DNA of 64,000 nucleotides from Streptomyces sp. NBC_00249 (GTDB lineage: Bacteria > Actinomycetota > Actinomycetes > Streptomycetales > Streptomycetaceae), in NCBI RefSeq assembly GCF_026342355.1, contig NZ_JAPEMV010000004.1:434001-498000 (forward strand), given 5' to 3'. This document shows, piece by piece, positions 16,587 through 24,644 of this stretch. Within the stretch, counting starts at the first letter, position 1. The number at the start of each line of letters is the position of its first letter. The notes under the pieces were generated by a model. It ran no database searches and was not told where the DNA came from. It worked only from the letters and a program-made list of their open reading frames with translations. The position numbers and the translations under genes are program-made.

Positions 16587-17345
16587 TCACCTGGGCAATC
16601 CCTCCGTCCTGCCCGGTGCGGCGGGACGGGTTCCGGTCAGTTCCGCCCAGACGACGAGGCGGTGGCTGTGGCCCCACTCGGGGTCGCAGGTGGTCAGGGT
16701 CAGGTATTTGCCGGGGGTGGTGAAGGGGGAGCGGGCGGGCACCGCCTCGACCACGCCGACCTCGCTGGGCAGGGTGCGCAGCGGCCGGGCTCGGACGGTG
16801 TACGTGTACCAGTCGGTCGCGTCGCGGACGATCACCGTGTCCCCGGGGCGCAGCTCGGGGATGTCCTTGAAGGGGTCCCCGTAGGTGCGCCGGTGCCCCG
16901 CCACCGCGAAGTTGCCGTTGCCCCCGGGGCGGGCCGTGCCCGGGTAGTGGCCCAGGCCCCTCTTCAGGAGTTCGGGGTCCGTGCCCTCCAGGACGGGCTT
17001 GCTCCACTCCTGGCCGAAGCGGGGGACGTACATCTCGGCGAAGGCCTGGCCTGCGGCCGGAGCGGCCGGAGCGGCCTGCTGCGGGGCCTGTGAGGGCGGT
17101 GTGGCGGCCTGCGGGGCGGCCGGCCGGTCACCCCGCGCCCCCGCCGGGGCGGCGGCCTCCCAGCGGTCGCGCAGCCGGGCGCGCTCGCCGTCCATGGCCC
17201 GGTCGGCCTTGACCCCGGTCCACAGCAGGACGTAGGCCACGAAGAGCACGATCAGTGTCCCGGCCGTCAGGCACACCTCGCTGAACGTCCGTACCACCAG
17301 GCGCAGTACGACGTCAGGGCGCGGCGGACTCCAGCGGCTTCGCAT
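16587..17345 (-). CDS. Class E sortase (third of three)
   Basis: The 252-residue protein has an N-terminal membrane helix (about 16-40), an Ala/Pro/Gln linker, and a sortase domain with His in VAGHRRTYG and catalytic Cys in LTTCDPEWG. The Cys motif has Asp where the other two copies have Thr, and the Arg-bearing strand reads SHRLVVW. It is more divergent from the tandem pair than they are from each other. Its ATG lies 32 bases inside the end of the DUF881 gene, so the ribosome-binding site is within that coding region. Confidence 0.88.
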   Translation of the reverse strand: MRSRWSPPRPDVVLRLVVRTFSEVCLTAGTLIVLFVAYVLLWTGVKADRAMDGERARLRDRWEAAAPAGARGDRPAAPQAATPPSQAPQQAAPAAPAAGQAFAEMYVPRFGQEWSKPVLEGTDPELLKRGLGHYPGTARPGGNGNFAVAGHRRTYGDPFKDIPELRPGDTVIVRDATDWYTYTVRARPLRTLPSEVGVVEAVPARSPFTTPGKYLTLTTCDPEWGHSHRLVVWAELTGTRPAAPGRTEGLPR

Positions 17346-18090
17346 AGTGGAGGTCCACTGTGCCGGAGTAGCCCGGCAGTGTCAGCCTCTTGTCCTCGTC
17401 CACTTTCCAGCCGAGCCCGTACGCGTTGACGTACAGCTGATAGTTCTGCAGGGCGGGGGAGGCGGCGAGGGCCTTGCGCAACACGCCCGGGTCGCCGACC
17501 GCGGCGACCGTGTACGGGGGCGAGTAGACGCGGCCCTGGAGGATCAGCGTGTTCCCCACGCAGCGCACGGCGCTGGTGGAGATCAGCCGCTGGCCCATGA
17601 CCTCGATGCCCTCGGCTCCGCCCTGCCACAGGGCGTTCACCACGGCCTGGAGGTCCTGCTGGTGGATCACCAGGTCGTTGGGCTGCGGTTCGGGCACGCC
17701 GGGGACGCGGGCGGTGGCGTTCGGCGGCGCGTCGTTGAGGGTGACGGTCAGGCCCTTGCCCGAGAGCTCCTCGGTGCCCGACGCCGTGCGCAGGGCGGCC
17801 AGCCGGGCGTCCTGGGCCTTGGTACTGCCGTCGTCGCGGTCGGCGAGGGCGTCCACCTGGGCGCGCGCGGCCGCGGCACTCTTCTCCAGCTCGGCGTTGT
17901 TGGCGCTGCGCTCGTGGATGAGGTCCGACAGCTTCAGGAGCGACGCGTCCGTCCGGATGTTCGTACCCTTGGAGGTGTTGAAGCTGGTGACGAAGATCAG
18001 GCCGGCCAGGGCGAAGACGGCGGCCGTCAGCAGCCGCACCGGTCCGGCCCGGCCACGGGGACCCGCGGAGGAGTCGTCGGAATTGCTCAA
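17314..18090 (-). CDS. DUF881 family protein
   Basis: The 258-residue protein has one N-terminal membrane segment (about 17-36), a coiled-coil-like stretch (about 60-90), then the DUF881 domain with LTVTLNDAP, GAEGIEVMGQRL and a C-terminal YAKPLE. It should be a membrane-tethered extracytoplasmic protein. DUF881 genes sit beside crgA in many actinobacteria and in Firmicutes beside division genes, so a role in division or wall assembly is inferred. The start chosen is TTG 18090, with AAGGAG eight bases before it; GTG 18114 is possible but lacks a Shine-Dalgarno. Confidence 0.82.
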   Translation of the reverse strand: MSNSDDSSAGPRGRAGPVRLLTAAVFALAGLIFVTSFNTSKGTNIRTDASLLKLSDLIHERSANNAELEKSAAAARAQVDALADRDDGSTKAQDARLAALRTASGTEELSGKGLTVTLNDAPPNATARVPGVPEPQPNDLVIHQQDLQAVVNALWQGGAEGIEVMGQRLISTSAVRCVGNTLILQGRVYSPPYTVAAVGDPGVLRKALAASPALQNYQLYVNAYGLGWKVDEDKRLTLPGYSGTVDLHYAKPLESAAP

Positions 18091-18182
18091 CGTACCCTTC
18101 TCCTTCAACGCCACAGGTCCACTACGCTAACGGACGCCCGGGGCAGGCAAGGTCCCCCAGCGCATCGACAGGAGAGCCCCTC

Positions 18183-18437
18183 GTGCCGAAGTCACGTATC
18201 CGCAAGAAGGACGACTACACGCCGCCGCCGGCGAAGCAGGCGCAGACGATCAGGCTGACCAACCGCAGCTGGGTCGCCCCGGTCATGCTGGCGTTCTTCC
18301 TCATCGGTCTCGCGTGGATCGTCGTCTTCTACGTGACCGACACCCAGCTGCCCGTGGAGGCACTGGGCAACTGGAACATCGTGGTCGGTTTCGGCTTCAT
18401 CGCGGCCGGATTCGGTGTCTCCACGCAGTGGAAGTAG
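18183..18437 (+). CDS. crgA: Cell division protein CrgA
   Basis: The 84-residue protein has a basic N-terminus (PKSRIRKKDDYTPPP) and two membrane helices (about 30-52 and 62-80), the size and layout of CrgA. In Streptomyces CrgA delays or limits FtsZ ring formation during aerial growth, and in mycobacteria it bridges FtsZ, FtsQ, FtsI and CwsA. The GTG start has a GGAG upstream. It is divergent from the DUF881/sortase operon; their 92-bp gap must hold both promoters. Confidence 0.95.
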   Translation: MPKSRIRKKDDYTPPPAKQAQTIRLTNRSWVAPVMLAFFLIGLAWIVVFYVTDTQLPVEALGNWNIVVGFGFIAAGFGVSTQWK

Positions 18438-18475
18438 TGCGCAAGTAGAGCCGGAACGCAAGCTCTCCCCATGAG

Positions 18476-18527
18476 TTATCCACAGCGTCATCCACACCTG
18501 AGGAAAAGACAGAAGATCTGTGGATAA
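18476..18527. promoter_or_regulatory. Outlying DnaA-box cluster between crgA and the rhomboid gene
   Basis: TTATCCACA occurs at 18476-18484 and, inverted, at 18519-18527 (TGTGGATAA). A weaker TCATCCACA lies at 18488-18496. These match the 9-mer bound by DnaA and sit about 20 kb from oriC. Confidence 0.6.
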
Positions 18528-18554
18528 CTCTGTGGAGAGTTGACGCCGGTGTGA

Positions 18555-19430
18555 TCAGGTGAGTTCGAGCGTCCGGACCACGATCAGCGCCGCTGCCAGC
18601 AGGAACACCGCCACGCAGGTCCCCGCCTGTACCAGTGTGCGCTTCCTGCCGGTGGCCGGCGCGAGCAGGCCCAGCGCGAGCAGGGCACCGGTGACCAGGC
18701 CTCCGATGTGGGCCTGCCAGGAAACCGACCAGCTGCCGCCGAAGGGCACGAAGGTCACCAGAAGCATCAGCGCGAGCGTGACCAGGACCGGCCGCATCTC
18801 GTAGCGCAGCCGCCGGGCCAGGACGACGGTGGCGCCCAGCAGCCCGCAGATGGCGCCCGAGGCGCCGAGGGTCGGCGTGTTCGGCGCGGTCAGCAGGTAG
18901 ACGAGGGCGCTTCCGCCCAGACCGGACAACAGGTACAGGGCCAGGTAGCGGACCCGGCCCAGGGCCGCCTCCAGCGGGCCGCCGATCATCCACAGGGCCA
19001 GCATGTTGCCGAAGATGTGCCACCACTCGACGTGCAGGAACATCGAGGTCAGCAGCCGGTGGTACTGGCCGGTGGCCACGCCCTCGACGGGAGCCCCGGC
19101 GTAGAGCACGTACTGGCCGAGCAGCTCCAGCTGGACCGCCAGGCCCGGCATCAGGTACGCCGCGAGGAACACGGCGACGTTGAGCCCGATGAGGATCTTG
19201 GTGACGAGCTGCGGATCGGTCGCGACCAGGCCGCCCGCGACCGTGCGCGGGGCGTTCGCGGCCGCCGGGTGACCGGTCCCGGAGCCCTCCCGGACGCACT
19301 CGGGGCACTGGAAGCCGACCGAGGCGCTGATCATGCACTGCGGGCAGATCGGGCGCTCGCAGCGGGTGCAGCTGATCCCCGTGTCGCGGTCCGGGTGGCG
19401 GTAGCAGCCCGGCAGACGGTCGGTGTCCAT
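18555..19430 (-). CDS. Rhomboid family intramembrane serine protease with zinc-finger N-terminus
   Basis: The 291-residue protein opens with a Cys-rich segment (residues 9-46; CTRCERPICPQC, then CPEC) like a B-box/zinc-binding domain. About six membrane helices follow. Rhomboid hallmarks are HVEWWHIFGNM, the catalytic Ser in GASGAICG (around residue 191) and the His in QAHIGG (around 240), so the dyad is intact. It would cleave substrates within the membrane. The zinc-finger/rhomboid architecture is common in actinobacteria. Natural substrates are unknown. Confidence 0.92.
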   Translation of the reverse strand: MDTDRLPGCYRHPDRDTGISCTRCERPICPQCMISASVGFQCPECVREGSGTGHPAAANAPRTVAGGLVATDPQLVTKILIGLNVAVFLAAYLMPGLAVQLELLGQYVLYAGAPVEGVATGQYHRLLTSMFLHVEWWHIFGNMLALWMIGGPLEAALGRVRYLALYLLSGLGGSALVYLLTAPNTPTLGASGAICGLLGATVVLARRLRYEMRPVLVTLALMLLVTFVPFGGSWSVSWQAHIGGLVTGALLALGLLAPATGRKRTLVQAGTCVAVFLLAAALIVVRTLELT

Positions 19431-19551
19431 CGGTCTCCTCGATCAGCGGCGAGGAAGAGAGGCTACGCCCCGCCGGTCCAGTACGTAACGAGGACGGACG
19501 GGCGGGGCCCAAAGGTTCCCGGCGGCGGGCAGCCCGCGGCCGGGAGCCCGG

Positions 19552-20079
19552 TCAGCGCCGCTCGACGACGACCGACTGGATGATCACGTCGTCGAGGGGC
19601 CGCTCGGTGCGCGGGTTGGTGGCGCCCGACGCGATCTTGTCGACGACCTTGCGGCTGACCGGGTCGGTGACCTCGCCGAAGATGCTGTGCTTGCGGGTCA
19701 GCCAGGCGGTGGGCGCGACCGTGATGAAGAACTGCGAGCCGTTGGTGCCCGGGCCGGCGTTGGCCATCGCGAGCAGGTACGGCTTGGTGAAGGCCAGGTC
19801 GGGGTGGAACTCGTCGGCGAACTGGTAGCCCGGGCCGCCGGTGCCGTTGCCGAGCGGGTCGCCGCCCTGGATCATGAATCCGCTGATGACGCGGTGGAAG
19901 ACGGTGCCGTCGTAGAGCGGGGCGGTGGTCTTCTGGCCGTCCGTGGGGCGGGTCCACTCGCGGGCGCCCGTGGCGAGCTCCACGAAGTTCCGGACGGTCT
20001 TGGGGGCGAAGTTCTCCAGCAGCTCGATCTCGATGTCGCCGTGGCTGGTCTTCAGGGTGGCGTAGAGCTTCTCGGCCAC
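19552..20079 (-). CDS. Cyclophilin-type peptidyl-prolyl cis-trans isomerase
   Basis: The 175-residue cytoplasmic cyclophilin shows the active-site motifs FHRVISGFMIQGGDP, then GTNGSQFFIT and HSIFGEV. It accelerates proline isomerisation in folding proteins. No signal peptide is present. The start used is GTG 20079, with GGAAGG about eight bases upstream; upstream ATGs would add poorly conserved residues. Confidence 0.94.
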   Translation of the reverse strand: MAEKLYATLKTSHGDIEIELLENFAPKTVRNFVELATGAREWTRPTDGQKTTAPLYDGTVFHRVISGFMIQGGDPLGNGTGGPGYQFADEFHPDLAFTKPYLLAMANAGPGTNGSQFFITVAPTAWLTRKHSIFGEVTDPVSRKVVDKIASGATNPRTERPLDDVIIQSVVVERR

Positions 20080-20251
20080 GGGTCTGCCTTCCATAGTCAT
20101 CACTGTCGGTTCCGATCCTCCCACGGAGGGCAGTACGGCGGAGAAATCGTCCACGGATGCCCTGTCACGCATGCCGGGCGGCGCTATGGCAGGCATGATC
20201 CGACAAAGGGTGGAAAGGTGAACTGTGTCCGCCACCGAGGAGGAGGATCCC

Positions 20252-20929
20252 GTGACCCGCAAGGACAGCGTGCGCCTGGCCGCCGAGAGCGCCAGGGACA
20301 CCGTGAAGCACGCGGCGGATGTGGTGGCGCCGTACGCGGAGACCGCCAGGGACGCCGCCGTGCACTACGCGAACGAGGCGAACGAGCGGCTGGCGCCCAA
20401 GGTCGCGTACGTGGCCGGTGAGGCATCGCGCCAGGCCCGTACGGCGTACGACGTCCATCTGCATCCCAGGATGAAGGCGGCCCGCTGCCACGTGCCGCCG
20501 AACGTGGACCGGGCCGCGACGCAGGCCGTGGTGCAGACGCGGCTGGCGGCGCGGCACGCCGCCGAGTACACGCAGCCGCGCATCGAGAGCGTGATCGCGG
20601 CGGCCACTCCGATGGCCGAGGAGGCCGCGTCCCGGTCGACGGCGGCGCTGGCGGCGCTGCGCGGCCAGATCTCGGCGAAGGAGGTGCACCGGCTGGTACG
20701 GCGCCACGAGCGGCGGGCGCGCGCGGGCCGGGTGTTCAAGGGCGTGGCCCTGGTCGGCGTACTGGCGTGCGCCGCCTTCGCGGCGTGGCGCTGGTGGGAC
20801 CAGCAGTCCAACCCGGACTGGCTCGTGGAGCCGCCCGCGGCGACGGAGCTGTCCCGGGACGCCGAGCCGGCCAGTTTCGACGACGAGCTGGCGGAGACGG
20901 AGCGCGAGGCGCAGGACAAGAACCACTGA
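20252..20929 (+). CDS. DUF5324-like single-pass membrane protein
   Basis: The 225-residue protein has a long Ala/Arg-rich helical N-terminal half (residues 5-140) with apolipoprotein-like amphipathic repeats, one membrane helix (about 165-185) with tryptophans at the edge, and an acidic tail. It looks like the actinomycete family DUF5324, function unknown. The start GTG 20252 is fixed by a GGAGGAGG seven bases before it. It is divergent from the cyclophilin gene and convergent with the LysM gene. Confidence 0.75.
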   Translation: MTRKDSVRLAAESARDTVKHAADVVAPYAETARDAAVHYANEANERLAPKVAYVAGEASRQARTAYDVHLHPRMKAARCHVPPNVDRAATQAVVQTRLAARHAAEYTQPRIESVIAAATPMAEEAASRSTAALAALRGQISAKEVHRLVRRHERRARAGRVFKGVALVGVLACAAFAAWRWWDQQSNPDWLVEPPAATELSRDAEPASFDDELAETEREAQDKNH

Positions 20930-20938
20930 GGCACGCGT

Positions 20939-20989
20939 CGCAACGGCAGGGGCCCGGATCCTCCACGGATCCGGGCCCCTGCCGTTGCG
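20939..20989. terminator. Bidirectional terminator between convergent genes
   Basis: A 23-bp-arm perfect inverted repeat (20939-20961 / 20967-20989) with a five-base loop lies ten bases after the DUF5324-like stop and just after the LysM stop. It lacks T tails, as is common in Streptomyces. Confidence 0.85.
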
Positions 20990-20995
20990 CCGGTG

Positions 20996-21514
20996 TCAGC
21001 TGGGGAGGGTCAGCACCATGCCCGGCCGGATGAGGTCGGGGTTGGAGCCGACGACGCTGCGGTTCATGGCGTAGAGCTCGCGCCAGCGGGCCTCGTTGCC
21101 CAGCTCGCGGCGGGCGATCGCGGAGAGCGAGTCCCCCGGCTTGACCGTGTAGGTGCGCTTCTTGGCGGCCGGCGCGGACTTGGGCGAGACGGGCACCGCC
21201 TTGTGCGCGGCCGACGTGGGGCTCGGCGTCGCGGGCGCCGTGGCCCTGGGCGGCATCGCGGCGGGCCTGGGCATCGCGGCGGGCTTCGGCGCCACGGGCA
21301 CGGCCTTGTGCGCGGCCGACGTGGGGGTCGGCGAGGCGGGAGCGGCGGCCGCGGGCTTGGGCGGCGCGGCCGCGGCCATCCGCTCGGCCGCCGCCCTGGT
21401 GGCAGCCGCCGCGTCCGGGTACTTCTGCTCCGCCTGCTCCAGCTGTTCCTTGGCCTTCTCGGCGGCCTCGTGTTCCTTCTTCTTGTCGGACTTCAGGAAA
21501 TCGAAGAGTCCCAT
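20996..21514 (-). CDS. LysM domain protein
   Basis: The 172-residue protein starts MGLFDFLKSDKKKEHE, a BON/LysM-type lead-in, has an Ala/Pro-rich linker with a duplicated block (TSAAHKAVPVAPK and TSAAHKAVPVSPK), and ends in one LysM domain (about 123-170: TYTVKPGDSLSAIA...IRPGMVLTLP). LysM binds N-acetylglucosamine polymers, but no signal peptide is visible, so export or a cytoplasmic role is open. The start ATG 21514 has GGAGG eight bases upstream. Confidence 0.88.
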   Translation of the reverse strand: MGLFDFLKSDKKKEHEAAEKAKEQLEQAEQKYPDAAAATRAAAERMAAAAPPKPAAAAPASPTPTSAAHKAVPVAPKPAAMPRPAAMPPRATAPATPSPTSAAHKAVPVSPKSAPAAKKRTYTVKPGDSLSAIARRELGNEARWRELYAMNRSVVGSNPDLIRPGMVLTLPS

Positions 21515-21639
21515 GCGCGTGCGCCTCCGGCGTGGTGGTGCCCCCTGGACTCGGGGCCTCCTCCCACTGTCGGACACGGGAGGCCGACCGGCCCCGCGAC
21601 TGGGCCGTTCGGGGGAGGGCCGCGAAGGGGCGGTGGCCG

Positions 21640-22119
21640 CTACTGGCGGGCCCGCCGGGCCGGGCGCGGGCCCTCGGAGGGGAGCTCGAGGGCGCCTTCG
21701 ACCAGCAGCTTCAGCCCGCTGAGCAGGGCCTCGCGCTGGGGAGCGGCGAGGGAGCCGAGCGCGTCGGCGTGCACCCCGTCGACGATGCGGGTGCTCTCGG
21801 CGGCGAGCGCCGCGCCCTTGTCGGTGACGGCGATGATCCGGGCCCGGCGGTCAGTGCTGGAGGGCCGTCGCTCCGCCAGCCCGGCCTTCTCCAGGGCGTC
21901 GACGGTGACGACCATCGTCGTCTTGTCCATGTCACCGATCTCGGCGAGCTGGATCTGGGTCCGCTCCTCCTCCAGGGCGTGCACGAGCACGCAGTGCATA
22001 CGTGCCGTCAGCCCGATCTCGGCGAGTGCGGCTGCCATGCGGGTGCGCAGCACGTGGCTGGTGTGGTCCAGGAGGAAGGAGAGGTCGGGCTCGGTCCGGG
22101 AGGAGGCCATCGCAGTCAT
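21640..22119 (-). CDS. MarR-family transcriptional regulator
   Basis: The 159-residue winged-helix protein has the MarR recognition region (DKTTMVVTVDALEKAGL) and wing (RRPSSTDRRARIIAVTDKG). It is divergent from an MFS exporter, 123 bp apart, the standard arrangement in which the MarR protein represses itself and the pump until a ligand binds. The ATG 22119 is used; a second in-frame ATG lies nine bases on. A short TTCG-TTC-CGAA repeat (22136-22146) is a weak operator candidate. Confidence 0.9.
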   Translation of the reverse strand: MTAMASSRTEPDLSFLLDHTSHVLRTRMAAALAEIGLTARMHCVLVHALEEERTQIQLAEIGDMDKTTMVVTVDALEKAGLAERRPSSTDRRARIIAVTDKGAALAAESTRIVDGVHADALGSLAAPQREALLSGLKLLVEGALELPSEGPRPARRARQ

Positions 22120-22242
22120 GGGTCCACTCTAACAATTCGTTCCGAAGAAAATAGTCTGCAACAAAACCATCTGCTACGGTCTCACCAGTCGCCCACCGCC
22201 GCCCACCACCGCCCGACCGGACCGACCGGACTGGAGAGACCC

Positions 22243-23703
22243 ATGCCCTCCGCTACACAGACCCCCGCACCCCCGGCCACCGCCACCACCACCGCCGCCC
22301 CCGGACCGCGCCTGCGCTCCCGCTGGACCGCGCTCGGCGTCCTCTCCACCGGCATGCTGATGACCGTCCTCGACGGCAGCATCGTCACCGTGGCCATGCC
22401 GGCCGTACAGAACGACCTCGGCTTCTCGCCCGCCGGCCTCAGCTGGGTGGTGAACGCCTACCTGATCGCCTTCGGCAGCCTCCTCCTGCTGGCCGGCCGC
22501 CTCGGCGACCTGATCGGGCGCAAGCGGATGTTCCTCGCCGGGACCGCCGTCTTCACGGGCGCCTCACTGCTCGCCGGGTTCGCCACCTCCCCCGCGATGC
22601 TGACGGCGGCCCGCTTCCTCCAGGGCGTGGGCAGCGCGATGGCCGCCGCCGTGAGCCTCGGCATCCTGATCACCCTGTTCACCGAACCCCGCGAACGCGC
22701 CCGGGCCATCGCCGTCTTCTCCTTCACCGGAGCGGCCGGCGCCTCCCTCGGCCAGGTGCTGGGCGGGGTCCTCACCGATGCCCTCGACTGGCACTGGATC
22801 TTCTTCATCAACCTGCCCATCGGCCTCGCCGCCCTGCTGGTGGCCCTGCCCGCGCTCCCCTCCGACCGGGGACTCGGCCTGCGCGCCGGGGCGGACGTCA
22901 TCGGCGCCGTCCTGGTCACCGCCGGGCTGATGGTGGGCATCTACGCCGTCGTCCAGGTCGAGCAGTACGGCTGGACCTCCGCCCGCACCCTCGGCCTCGG
23001 GGTGCTCTCCCTGGCCCTCCTCGCCGCCTTCACCCTCCGCCAGGCCAAGGCCCGCACCCCGCTGATGCCGCTGCGGATCTTCCGCTCCCGCACCGTCGTC
23101 GGCGCGAACCTGGTGCAGATGCTGATGGTGGCGGCGCTGTTCTCCTTCCAGATCCTCGTCGCCCTCTACCTCCAGCGGGTCCAGGGCTACGGCGCCTCCG
23201 CGACCGGCCTCGCCCTGCTGCCCGCCGCGCTGTCGATCGGCGCGGTCTCCCTGGGCGTCTCGGCCCGGCTGAACGCCCGCTTCGGCGAGCGGACCGTACT
23301 GCTCGCGGGGCTCGGGCTGCTGGTGGTGGGCCTGGCACTGCTGACCCGGCTCCCGGTGCACGCCGACTACGCCACCGACCTGCTGCCCGTGATGCTGCTG
23401 GCCTCCGGCTTCGGCCTGGCCCTGCCCGCGCTCACCGCCCTCGGGATGTCCGGCGCGGGCGACGCGGACGCCGGACTCGCGTCGGGGCTGTTCAACACCA
23501 CCCAGCAGATCGGCATGGCCCTCGGGGTGGCGGTCCTGACCACCCTGGCCGCCTCCCGCACCGAAACCCTGACGGCCGCCGGCAGCACCCCGGCCGAGGC
23601 CCTCACCGGCGGCTACCACCTCGCCTTCGCGATCGGCGCCGCCCTCCTCCTCACCGCCACGGCCCTGACGGCCACCCTCCTGCGCGCCCCCCGCACCCGC
23701 TGA
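22243..23703 (+). CDS. MFS drug exporter, DHA2 (14-TMS) type
   Basis: The 486-residue transporter has about 14 hydrophobic segments, the motif A loop GRLGDLIGRKR, motif D1-like LDGSIVTVAMP and motif C GAAGASLGQVLGG of proton-driven exporters. It likely exports a small molecule or antibiotic. Start ATG 22243 has CTGGAGAG upstream. Control by the divergent MarR protein is inferred. The substrate cannot be deduced. Confidence 0.92.
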   Translation: MPSATQTPAPPATATTTAAPGPRLRSRWTALGVLSTGMLMTVLDGSIVTVAMPAVQNDLGFSPAGLSWVVNAYLIAFGSLLLLAGRLGDLIGRKRMFLAGTAVFTGASLLAGFATSPAMLTAARFLQGVGSAMAAAVSLGILITLFTEPRERARAIAVFSFTGAAGASLGQVLGGVLTDALDWHWIFFINLPIGLAALLVALPALPSDRGLGLRAGADVIGAVLVTAGLMVGIYAVVQVEQYGWTSARTLGLGVLSLALLAAFTLRQAKARTPLMPLRIFRSRTVVGANLVQMLMVAALFSFQILVALYLQRVQGYGASATGLALLPAALSIGAVSLGVSARLNARFGERTVLLAGLGLLVVGLALLTRLPVHADYATDLLPVMLLASGFGLALPALTALGMSGAGDADAGLASGLFNTTQQIGMALGVAVLTTLAASRTETLTAAGSTPAEALTGGYHLAFAIGAALLLTATALTATLLRAPRTR

Positions 23704-23780
23704 ACGCGAAGAACCTCCGCCCCCGCCGCGACGCAGAGTGCCTCCCCTCCCCCGGAGTTGAGGGCCCACGGAACGAAAAA

Positions 23781-23822
23781 AAGACCCCCCTGATCTGCGT
23801 TTCCGCAGATCAGGGGGGTCTT
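23781..23822 (-). terminator. Intrinsic terminator behind tRNA-Ala
   Basis: A 19-bp-arm hairpin (23781-23799 / 23804-23822) with a four-base loop is followed on the minus strand by a run of eight T. It lies seven bases past the 3' end of tRNA-Ala and also faces the end of the MFS gene. Confidence 0.9.
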
Positions 23823-23828
23823 GTGCTG

Positions 23829-23901
23829 TGGAGCCTAGGAGATTCGAACTCCTGACATCTGCCTTGCAAAGGCAGCGCTCTACCAACTGAGCTAAGGCCC
23901 C
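23829..23901 (-). tRNA. tRNA-Ala (anticodon TGC)
   Basis: The 73-nt gene gives a full cloverleaf: acceptor GGGGCCT/AGGCTCC, with one G-T pair, D arm GCTC/GAGC, anticodon stem CTGCC/GGCAG with loop TTTGCAA reading TGC, and T arm with TTCGAAT. CCA is not encoded. Confidence 0.96.
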
Positions 23902-24062
23902 TCACGACCGGAGGCGGACGTCCCCCATGAAGGAGTGTCCGCTCCGCATGACAGAGTACCCGGTGTACCCCCTCATCGCGCAAAATGATAGGGACTCCCG
24001 CCCCGCGACCACTCTCCGTAAGATGCTCGCGAGGTTCGCACCAGCGAAGGGGAGTAGTAAGA

Positions 24063-24611
24063 GTGGACGCAGTACAGCAAGAGGCCACGGCCAGAGCCAG
24101 AGAGCTCCAGCGCAGTTGGTACGGGGAGCCGCTGGGCGCACTGTTCCGACGGCTCATAGATGACCTCGGGCTGAACCAGGCTCGCCTCGCTGCCGTCCTC
24201 GGACTGTCGGCGCCGATGCTGTCCCAGCTGATGAGCGGGCAGCGCGCCAAGATCGGCAACCCGGCCGTGGTCCAGCGGGTCCAGGCCCTTCAGGACCTCG
24301 CCGGGCAGGTGGCCGACGGAAGCGTCAGTGCCGCCGAGGCCACCGACCGGATGGACGAGATCAAGAACACCCAGGGAGGCTCCGTCCTCAGCAACAGCGG
24401 CCAGACCACCACCGGTTCCGGCGCGCCCACCGTCAAGCGGGTCGTCCGCGAGATCCAGTCGCTGCTGCGGTCCGTCTCGGCGGCCGGGGACATCATCGAC
24501 GCGGCGGACACCCTCGCCCCCACCCATCCGGAGCTGGCAGAGTTCCTCCGGGTGTACGGCGCGGGCCGTACCGCCGAAGCGGTGGCGCACTACGAGGCCC
24601 ACCAGAACTGA
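24063..24611 (+). CDS. Helix-turn-helix DNA-binding protein
   Basis: The 182-residue cytoplasmic protein has an HTH in its N-terminal third (about 25-62: LGLNQARLAAVLGLSAPMLSQ followed by SGQRAKI), resembling Cro/C1-type folds. The rest is helical with no known domain. The start GTG 24063 has GGGGAG upstream. It lies 33 bp before the Ser/Thr kinase on the same strand, so the two are probably co-transcribed and the HTH protein could be a kinase target. That link is inferred. Confidence 0.8.
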   Translation: MDAVQQEATARARELQRSWYGEPLGALFRRLIDDLGLNQARLAAVLGLSAPMLSQLMSGQRAKIGNPAVVQRVQALQDLAGQVADGSVSAAEATDRMDEIKNTQGGSVLSNSGQTTTGSGAPTVKRVVREIQSLLRSVSAAGDIIDAADTLAPTHPELAEFLRVYGAGRTAEAVAHYEAHQN

Positions 24612-24644
24612 CGGGCACAGGTGTGACGGGGGACGGGCGCAGCG

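Noticed and set aside
18476..18527. Second replication origin
   Set aside because: Only three boxes in 50 bp and no AT-rich region or initiator gene; a regulatory or titration cluster is more likely.
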